A stretch of 17,138 nt of DNA, taken from NCBI GenBank assembly GCA_964017145.1, contig CAXHKQ010000264.1, positions 1 to 17,138 of the forward strand. The letters are read 5' to 3'. How positions within the stretch are numbered: position 1 is the first letter of the stretch; each line of letters begins with the position of its first letter. The translations under genes and the position numbers were made by a program. The notes beneath the pieces were generated by a model. It searched no databases. It saw nothing but the letters and a program-made list of their open reading frames with translations, and was not told the origin of the DNA. The stretch comes from Agrocybe praecox (lineage: Eukaryota > Basidiomycota > Agaricomycetes > Agaricales > Agrocybaceae). Below are positions 1 to 7,208 of this stretch, in pieces.

Positions 1-338
1 GGGTCAAGAGATTTCGGGAGGCCATCAAGAGTCCATATAATGAATCTTCATTCACCAGTATACAGCCCATCCATGACCATAATAAGTATCTGGTGCGGCA
101 CACGTTCATCGCACCTCAAAACTGGACATTATACGTTTCTCTACTTGACAAACTCTTATATTTGCTTCCACTAAGCGGGCCTTATGGCGAACTGATCGAA
201 CTATGCAGTAGAAAGACTTTCGCATCAATGTCAATGATGTTTCCTAAGGAGAGTAGGAAGGTACGTTATATTATGGCAATGTATTTATGTAGGGTTGAGT
301 CGATGCTACCATTGTAGGGTAGTAAAGTACCCAAATAG
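1..338 (+). CDS. 3' end of an unrecognised gene (partial, two exons)
   Basis: An open frame runs from position 3 into a good donor (GTACGT at 261). A 57-nt intron (261-317, acceptor TTGTAG) leads to a short last exon ending at TAG 336-338. The visible 86 residues before the intron include the phrases YLVRHTFIAPQNW and YLLPLSGPYGELIELCSRK, which are amphipathic with normal-looking codon use. I see no signal peptide, membrane segment or known motif and do not recognise the family. Without the splice the frame would continue to TAG at 315-317, so the last few residues are uncertain. The 5' part lies outside the window. The frame, the intron-sized gap and the absence of any competing frame support a real gene; the function is unknown. 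Confidence 0.5.
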
Positions 339-1231
339 AATTGAAACTTCAACCCTGCGGCCGTGTTAAGCCTTGGCCGTGGCCGTGATCCGAAATGTTG
401 CCGTTGATGGAACGTGGTTGATGGCTGGCCAACGATACACGGAGGGCGCCGATACCGGTATATCGGAAATACAGCCTAATATATACCGGTCGCGTGTATA
501 TATTGACCTGTATTTCCAAGATACAGGTATCGGCCATACTATATATGGGAAGCCCGAGCTTGTATCTTCGACATACAGGTTAATAAATACACACGACCTG
601 TATTTATTAACCTGTTTCTCGGAGATACAGGTATCGGCGCCTGCCGTGATAATAATGGTCTAGTGTGAATGGATACTCCTTGGAAAACCATCTGTTCTTC
701 CAAACGACCTCGTTGTTTTTCTTAATCAACATTATCCATATCTATATCAAGTTCCATCCGAACAAAAGCACACTATGAGCAGATACGAAGCTTTGCAGAG
801 GGATTCAGAATTTCCGAGAATTCTCATGAACCTGGGAATGACAGTGGACACACAGGCTGCGTGAGAGGCTGCGTGAGCGGCACCCGCCAAATATCTATCC
901 GTCGGCTTGATCTTAGTACGTCGGCAGGCACATTGAGCACTCACAGTGGGCGTTCATGATGCTAAGTACCTGTTCTTACTGTTGCACGATGATGTTTTGT
1001 GTGCTTCTATCTGCTCATTGGGTGCATGTTTTCTTCGTAAAACCCGAGAAACGTTCCCATTTGACGAGAGAAAAGGCATAAAAACGCCCCGCTCCGTAAC
1101 AGTCTTTCCTCAGTGCGCCCACAAAGCATTTCCCCCATCCTTAGCGGACACTGGCATCACTGATAGTCTCTGGGCTATATTTCACTATCCAACCTTTTCA
1201 TCCATCGCTCGACTCCAATACTCATTTTGTC
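339..1231. other. Intergenic region with one MITE and forkhead promoter
   Basis: I find no convincing gene here. The stretch holds the first MITE-like element (438-648) and an exact 12-bp tandem duplication, AGGCTGCGTGAG (854-865 and 866-877). It also holds the probable promoter of the forkhead gene: an A/T-rich motif GGCATAAAAACG near 1075-1086, a TATA-like CTATATTTC at about 1175-1183, and a pyrimidine-rich stretch from there to the ATG at 1232. A 29-codon frame starting ATG at 775 has no supporting feature. Confidence 0.5.
438..648. mobile_element. MITE-like element, copy 1 (211 bp)
   Basis: A short non-coding element bounded by terminal inverted repeats of about 24 bp. The left end begins CACGG...GGCGCCGATACC and the right end is its reverse complement, ending GGTATCGGCGCCTGCCGTG. 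It is flanked by ATA on both sides (435-437 and 649-651), consistent with a 3-bp target-site duplication. Inside are further hairpins, for example GGTTAATAAATAC (578-590) paired with GTATTTATTAACC (600-612), and CCTGTAT/ATACAGG arms. A second copy lies at 2497-2718. Having two copies with the same ends and different 3-bp flanks is what shows transposition. CAC...GTG ends with 3-bp duplications would suit a CACTA (CMC) or PIF/Harbinger transposase supplied in trans; no transposase is present. Confidence 0.8.
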
Positions 1232-2336
1232 ATGGCTCGTCAAGGGACAAGAAGTCGCGCTCAGCCCAGACGCTTGCCCCCGTCAACGACCTCGGTAAGC
1301 TCCATCACCTGATTGATTCTCATGACCCGTGCATCATACTCATCCGACGTTTGACTCAGTTCCGCATACCATTTCCAGACGCATTACACTGGGACCATGA
1401 AACTCGATGGAACGGTACGTCACTCTAAAACATTTTATCCAAGTCGTCTCTCAAATCTCAATAACAATGATAATTTACCAGTAACGAACGATTTTATCCG
1501 AACGACTATCTCCCAACTAGGTCTCCCAGAAGTTGACCCGAATGTACCTCTTAATCTCTATGTTCTCCCAGATCGTCTTCCTGGTGGGTTCAACAAACCA
1601 AACTACTTCCTGCTCTCCTTACTCGCTATTGCTGGATCTCCGGAGAAGAAATTGAAACTGTCCGAAATCTACGCAGCAATCGATGGTCGGTATCCCGAGT
1701 TGGAAGAGAAGAGGCCCGCGTATAAGGTTTGTAACTCCTTTTTCTTTTATTCATCTCTATTCTGAATATCGTTTATTCACTCTCCAAATATAGCGTTCTT
1801 TGCGCCACAAGCTCTCTCTCGAACCTATCTTCGTGAACCTCAAGGAATCAGCTGACGAGAGGCGCCCCTCTGTGCGTGCACGTGAAAACCCAGAGAGTAG
1901 AGGCAACTATTGGGCCGTTGACATTCGCCGAATCCATATTGCTAAACGTGGCAGAAAGGGAAAAGGACGAAATGCTGGTGGATCCCCTTCCTCGTCGTCG
2001 GTATCGATCCCACTTCTTCCACCATATACAACGTCCAACGCCGTTAGCCATGCATACACAACCACGCAAAATACATACACTGCATCAGGTAGTGCGTCCT
2101 TCCAGGAGGACGTACTTTCGTACTCAAACAATAGGAATCCTCACGACGACTACGGATATGCTTCCCATCCTGCCCAGATGTTGCTATCTGCAAGCCACGA
2201 ACAGCTACGGCCGCTCTTCTATAGTGAGATGAGCTCGCCTCTTCCCAACGCCGTGGATGGTGGTGATATTGCGCCTCAGAGTCCATTCCATATTACCATT
2301 CACAATACCTACGAGAACTGCACATTCTTTCAGTAA
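1232..2336 (+). CDS. Forkhead (FOX) domain transcription factor, four exons
   Basis: Best model: exons 1232-1294, 1360-1414, 1482-1726 and 1794-2336, with introns of 65, 67 and 67 nt, giving 301 residues. Exon 2 must begin after the CAG at 1359; the later CAG at 1378 would run into TAA in exon 3. The DNA-binding domain spans about residues 77-175: the NKPNYFLLSLLAIA start, SPEKKLKLSEIYAAI helix, recognition helix RSLRHKLSL (122-130), then the GNYWAVD strand (158-164). The last intron splits the domain just before the recognition helix. Wing 1 carries an insertion rich in Arg and Glu (138-156), and a basic KRGRKGKGR tail (172-180) could be a nuclear localisation signal. The C-terminal 120 residues are Ser/Tyr-rich and of low complexity. 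The protein would bind DNA in the nucleus; targets cannot be inferred. The usual Asn of the recognition helix is Arg here. Confidence 0.9.
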
Positions 2337-2496
2337 TGAGTACCGCACCAATCGTCTCCTTCGCTTCCTTCTAACCAGTGTATATATAAAAGTAGTTTGT
2401 GATTTTTTTTTCTAAGCGTTCGAACGCCAACTGTGTCACTTTATATGAATGGTGATTGTAATTTGCATTCTATTATCATATTGATTGTTTTCCTAC

Positions 2497-2718
2497 CACT
2501 GCAGACGCCGATACCTGTATATCGGAAATACAGACTATTATATACTGGTCGCGTATATATATTGACCTGTATTTTGCCTGTATTTCCAAGATACAGGTAT
2601 CGGCCATACTATATATGGAAAGCCCGCTCCTTCATCTTCAACAGATAGGTTAATAAATACATGCGACCTGTATTTATTAACCTATTTCTCGGAAAAACGG
2701 GTATCGGCGCCTGCCGTG
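2497..2718. mobile_element. MITE-like element, copy 2 (222 bp)
   Basis: Same family and orientation as the copy at 438-648. It starts CACTGCAGACGCCGATACC and ends GGTATCGGCGCCTGCCGTG, with TAC on both sides (2494-2496 and 2719-2721) as the 3-bp target duplication. It is 11 bp longer than copy 1 because of an internal duplication around 2560-2585, where CCTGTATTT is repeated. The internal hairpin based on GGTTAATAAATAC is kept. It carries no open frame of interest. Confidence 0.8.
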
Positions 2719-2776
2719 TACTATGCTCTATATAAAAAAGACATTTTATTTATTGTAACAAGTTCTAAATGTAAAC

Positions 2777-2881
2777 AAGATTTCTCGGAACATAACATGA
2801 CTCCAGTCTGGCGGGCATTTTTCTAAAGGATATGATTTTCTGCAATATTTAAAAAAGAATTCTCGGAACATAACATGACTC
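2777..2881 (+). repeat. Two 27-bp direct repeats spaced 78 bp
   Basis: The 20-bp string TCTCGGAACATAACATGACT occurs at 2783-2802 and again at 2861-2880. The match extends to 27 bp (2777-2803 and 2855-2881) with one or two differences at the AAGA(T/A)T start. The sequence between the copies is AT-rich and looks unique. Confidence 0.8.
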
Positions 2882-2938
2882 GGCTAAACGGCGCGGCAAG
2901 GCCAGGTACCTTATCGGAGGAAATAAACCGAAAATAAA

Positions 2939-2950
2939 AACCCTAACCCT
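2939..2950 (-). repeat. Interstitial telomere-like motif
   Basis: AACCCTAACCCT is two copies of the telomeric hexamer read on the opposite strand, in a setting (AAAATAAAAACCCTAACCCTGC) with no other repeats. It points the opposite way from the telomere at the window end. Confidence 0.5.
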
Positions 2951-3206
2951 GCTTTCACGCGCTCGCGCTCAAAATACTAAGCGTGGTATTAACATACAGA
3001 AGAACGATATAAAAACCTTTAAAAATACGATGCGTCGCGTTTTGATTGCTTTATCTGTGAGACATTCCTGCGAGTAAATTCCGAAATGTACACCGTGCTG
3101 CCCGAAGTAAGTAGCATACAGGTTCTTGTCTGTATATAAGTAATTCACTTTCTCCATGCCTATTCAACTGTCGCCTCCTTTTCGCTTGCTCGACATCGAG
3201 ATCGCA

Positions 3207-5111
3207 ATGTATTTCTTCTCCATAGTCACGGCACTCGTCACACTTTTAAGTAGAAGCTTCGGCTCCTTCAAGCGACCAAATAGCAGCGTTGAACACCAGT
3301 GTAGGAGGGCACCTATTTGTAGGTACTCCGTGGGAGAAGCCATGTTTTAGTAAATTCAATGGAGTCGCACAAATACCCGATGCTACAGCCTGCAGTTTTG
3401 TACAGAAAAACTACTTCACTGCTGATGGTACGCCCATCGTTTGTCTCATACTGAATGTGGTCTCACTAACGCTACATCGCCTGTAGCTTCTCGTAGTGAG
3501 GTCTTCGGTGCCTATGGTGCTGTATGATCCTTCCAAAATATTTCCGATCCTGATCACCAAGAAAACTAATAATTATATTTTCAGACACAATTCGAGACGT
3601 GTATGGCTACTGGCGACCAATGTCTTCTTGACTTTACGAACCCGATCAACTCCGCTGCGTTCGGCGCAACAACAAATTGCAGCCAAGGAAGTGTTCCTTC
3701 TTTCTACGTACGTCAGATCGATCAATTGTATCTATCGTAGTTGTCATAACTAAAGGATGTATATTCCTCCATTCTTAGATTGACGTACAATCAAGCCAAG
3801 ACGTCGTTCTAGCAATGGAGTTTTCCAAGAACACAGACACTATCATTGTCATCAAGAATTCAGGGGTATGCCATCGATAGTAGATGCCATGATCAATATT
3901 CAATTTGAATGTGGTTTGACGCATGTTTGAATAGCACGATTTCAAGGGAAGAAGCTCTGCCCCAAATTCACTTGCTCTCTGGGTGAACCTAAAGCTATCA
4001 AATACTTTTTTTTATTGATGCTAGTTTCATACCACAGATGGTTCATCTCAAATCAGTAGGAATCTACCTTCGAAGTTCGTAGTTACAAGAATATAATGAC
4101 AGTACTATCTACTTCTCTTGGGGGAGTATCAAATGTCACGACGGTTCCCTCGATCTTGGAATGGTTTAATCTTTTGACGCTGCAGGTAAGTGCATGCACT
4201 AGTACCTTATTCATACTAATTTCCACCATAACAATTTCTCGTCTGGATATTTGTCGATTAATTGATCATATACTAATATTATCAGCCCGTTGGTGCACCT
4301 ACCGCTTTGACGTCCCGCCTCATTCCTAAGATTAATCACGGGAACGAAGAGTCAAGGGCTGATCTTACAAACGCCCTTCTGAGCGCATTCAATGCAAGTC
4401 TGGCTTCCCAAATCCATTTTACCACGCCGTTCGCCTTCACTGGCTCCAACGGAGTGGACACAAGTGTCAATCCTATTTGGCGAAATTCGCTTTACCAGGT
4501 GATGAGCATTCGAAGTACTAGTCGCAACGATTGCTACTGCTATACTCATTGACATACACATATAGGTTCTCTTTGTAAATGTGTACTTTGCTCAAAACAC
4601 CTTGGCGGATAGATTAGAAGCATATGCAGCCTCGACGACCTCTGTGAATTTTCTGCGCGATATCACTCCGTGAGCAGGGGCCTACCATGTACATTATCAT
4701 TTTACTTTGTAATGCTCGCTGTAGAACAGTTTCTTACTTCGGACTTCCATTACGTCGTAGAATGAGGCTGACATTCACGAGCCCAACTTCCAAAGTATTT
4801 CTTCTTCCACAACACTAACACGCGCTATGAAGCTAATCAACGGAGCCTTGCCTATATAGACTCACTCTGGGGGTCCCAAAATTACGCGCGGCTCCTGTCC
4901 ATCAAGAACAAGTAGTAAGTTGCATTGGGTTTACTCCGGGACCGCAACTCACGTGAAGCTTGAAATTAATCCCAGTGGTCCTGTTCATTTACTCGATTGC
5001 TGGCACTGTGGTATGTACGCTTCCTCTAAGTATTTATTATTATCATTTATTTATGTTTTACAAGTCGGGTGGAAAGGAGCACAATCTACTCGATTCCAAT
5101 GTTACATCTAA
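3207..5111 (+). pseudogene. Decayed FAD-linked (BBE-like) oxidase gene
   Basis: Intact relatives are secreted flavoprotein oxidases of about 580-600 residues (PF01565 FAD-binding plus C-terminal BBE domain). Recognisable pieces in order: signal peptide MYFFSIVTALVTLL (3207-); NTSVGGHL...GTPWEKPCFS (3289-3427); SRSEVFGAYG (3487-3521); ATGDQCLLDF...NCSQGSVPSFY (3585-3707); DVQSSQDVVLAMEFSK...VIKNSG (3779-3865); HDFKGRSSAPNSLALW (3935-), whose His is the usual covalent-flavin residue. After a gap come LTSRLIPK (4286-4498), an exon ending FLRDITP (4566-), NEADIHEPN (4761-), SLWGSQNYARLLSIKNK, LLDCWHC and VGWKGAQSTRF to TAA 5109-5111. Most splice sites survive (introns 54-100 nt). Damage: a frame change near 3247 just after the signal peptide, loss of about 180 residues of the second half of the flavin domain around 3990-4110, a frame change near 3990, an in-frame TGA at 4671-4673, a frame change near 4795, and TAG after IKNK. 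It cannot encode a working enzyme. Confidence 0.85.
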
Positions 5112-5395
5112 TACTACGTACCCCATCGAACCAATATATATCCTGCTCGCTTTGGGTACAGCGCCATGTCATACTGCTGTCAGTTGATCAACATGAAAAG
5201 CTCATCGTCTGTCATTTTGCTGGATCTATCGCATAATATCCTCTACGCGTAAAACGGCTACTTGAAATGAGAATCAAAAAGTATACGAGCCCGCGAATGA
5301 CAAACCTGGCGAAGCGAACATTTTTTCCTCATTAATCACGGTGATTTAAAGCCTCAGTAGCTCATCGCGCAGCAGAGCTGAGGTGAGATGTTTGT

Positions 5396-5505
5396 ACTAG
5401 GAATTCAAATTATATTTTGACATGGAGAAGATAAGATTCAGAGATAAAAGCGGAGTTTAGAAATTGCTACGCGGTCCCCAGAGCCCTGGGCCTAGGCTCT
5501 TTCCG
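5396..5505 (+). repeat. GATA-rich dispersed repeat, copy A
   Basis: Opens ACTAGGAATTCAAATT, then has AAGATAAGATT and AGATAAAAG (GATA-factor core sites), AGTTTAG, and a closing GGCTCTTTCC. The order and spacing match copies at 5893-5977 and 13318-13420. Copy A shares the ACTAGGA(A/G)TT(C/T)AAATT opening only with the 13318 copy. It is diverged, so homology rather than chance rests on the shared order of blocks. Confidence 0.5.
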
Positions 5506-5892
5506 TCTTTGCTCGCAACTCGAACGTCACTTTCCTCATGTTATCAATTCCTCCTGATTTAAAATTTATCCCACTTGAAATGGCGAGCGTCAGACCATGT
5601 TATTCAAACGGAAAAGGAGGTACGGCGGCGCAGGACCGGAGACTCTTCGGATCAGCGGAGAAACGTTCAATTAATTTTAAGCTCCGATTCCTCCTCCGGA
5701 CCGTACCGCTTAGCTTTAATCTTGCTGCCGTCCGACTACAATCACCATCTTGTCATCTCCCACCATCCTTGTCATCTTATTTCCTTACATGCTGGTTGGC
5801 GCTTTGCTCAATTTACTCGCTATTTCTTCCTCTTGACGGCACCTCTGTTCATCATCACTCTTGTCCCTACCTAAAGCTTTCTTCAGTCACTG

Positions 5893-5977
5893 CCAGATAA
5901 AATAAGATGAGCACAGACAAAGGCGCAGTTTACATTAAAGTTTGATACCCGGCGATCCCGGCATAGACTCTTTTCTG
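5893..5977 (+). repeat. GATA-rich dispersed repeat, copy B
   Basis: Runs CAGATAAAATAAGATGAG, then AGACAAAGGCGCAGTTTA, then GATACCCGGC, then AGACTCTT. The 13318 copy has the same four blocks at nearly the same spacing (CAGATAAGATAAGATCAT, CCCAGTTTA, GATACCCGGGC, AGACTCTT). This is the best-conserved pair of the three. Confidence 0.6.
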
Positions 5978-7208
5978 CCAGCGAGATTGCTTTCTTGTAC
6001 TTGCGCGATAAGTTTGACCCTTCACTTTTCCCATTTGTCTCTCCTCCGTGCTCCACTGTGTACTATGAAATCTGCTGGTTACAACGCTTCATATATGGGC
6101 GCAAACTGATCTACCTTTGGACCGCTTTTTACCTGCTGAATGTTTTGTACATTCGGCCTGCCAACGGGTGTCTAGTTCGTCAGATTTATCCACGATATCA
6201 GATTTTGGGTGGGGCGTGCCACCTTGGTACACACAACAAACTCTCCTCGGCACCCTCGAAATGCACTTATACTACGCAGGAGGTGCCGCTCAATTCGAAC
6301 CTGAATTCTGAACCTGGGAACAGTTGGAAATAGATTTACGCACAGGTGCATGAAACTTAAGCAATATGTAGGTTTGTCACTCACGAGCTTCATATCCGTG
6401 GATGGACGATGCGATGCTGGATGTGTGGGAGGGAAAGAGTTTAGCTAACAGTGATTTCCCCATTATCCCTTTGCGTTACGTATTTTGTCATCATCTATTA
6501 CGAGTCCAACTCATCTGCTTTGCGACTTTCCCCTGCCTTAACTGATCCCGCCTTTTATGTTGGCCTATCAGATTCGTTCATGCTGGACGGTTCTTCTGTG
6601 AGTCGTATATTGTCTGCCGATCGCTGTACCGTTGATATATTTTCATTGCCATAAATATGACTGCCGTCAATGACGAAGGGTACGATCTGTGTACATATAG
6701 CAGTCAAGAACATAACCGGGTTGATTTTCAAACGAAGATGCTGGTTGATGAGTCCTACGTACGTTCACCTAACAGCGGCCTGGTGCGTTGACTGTATTCC
6801 CAACCGAATACGTAATTATATATAAACATGCTTCATTTCTCTCTTCATATATGTCACGTTCATTGATGTCTCTATTTTAGTAATGACGTAGCCAAAGATC
6901 CATTGTGCTAGCTATGGTCATCTCCTTGTCAAATCCTCGGTCCCTCATGTCCAGAGCTCCAGAACTTGAAACCATTCTCACACATAATGAATATGAGCCC
7001 TGCGCACATTTATAATCCGACAGAAAGCAAAACAAAACAATTCATTTCCAAAGATTGTTCCGTGATGCGTGTCAAAAAAACGGTGTGAAAGAGATATGTA
7101 CTACAGGCACCTCATTGACGATGGTTGTGAGGGACCTTCAAAAGGTATTGACGGCTCCCGAGTACTACCCCACGTGAGATTCTTTCACTCCTTCCTTCAC
7201 ATCCAACC

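Larger units (their letters stand above)
2337..3206. other. Intergenic region with MITE copy 2 and short repeats
   Basis: No gene is supported. From left to right it holds the forkhead 3' flank, the second MITE copy (2497-2718), a 27-bp near-identical direct repeat (2777-2803 and 2855-2881), and an interstitial telomere-like motif on the C-rich strand at 2939-2950. A frame upstream of the FAD-oxidase remnant also begins ATG at 3156 and runs into the signal-peptide codons at 3207, so transcription of that gene may start within 3100-3200. Confidence 0.5.
5112..7208. other. Gene-poor region with two GATA-rich repeats
   Basis: I find no gene I can defend. It contains two copies of a dispersed repeat (5396-5505 and 5893-5977). 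An inverted pair lies at 5620-5705, where GGTACGG...GGACCGGAG faces CTCCGGACCGTACC. A frame ending at TGA 6309-6311 (last residues GVPPWYTQQTLLG...AAQFEPEF) looks faintly protein-like. A 34-codon exon-like frame lies at 6657-6758, before a GTACGT donor. The last 200 bp, with TATAAT at 7011-7016, are the likely promoter of the DUF2235-WD40 gene. Confidence 0.45.

Noticed and set aside
775..864. A 29-codon frame starting ATG at 775
   Set aside because: Too short to judge and ends in the 12-bp tandem duplication; no context supports it.
1379..1414. Forkhead exon 2 starting after the CAG at 1378
   Set aside because: It puts the downstream splice into a stop codon (TAA at 1482); the CAG at 1359 keeps the frame.
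3207..5111. Repeat-induced point mutation as the cause of decay
   Set aside because: The lesions are mainly indels and a large internal loss; I see no obvious C-to-T/G-to-A bias, though this was not computed.
5538..5900. Frames of 120 and 99 codons
   Set aside because: They overlap in different frames, have no domain or intron logic, and are mostly Ser/Leu/Pro from a pyrimidine-rich stretch.
5995..6333. A 112-codon frame and an overlapping frame ending FEPEF
   Set aside because: Two competing frames, no motif and no supporting splice sites; mentioned only as faintly protein-like.
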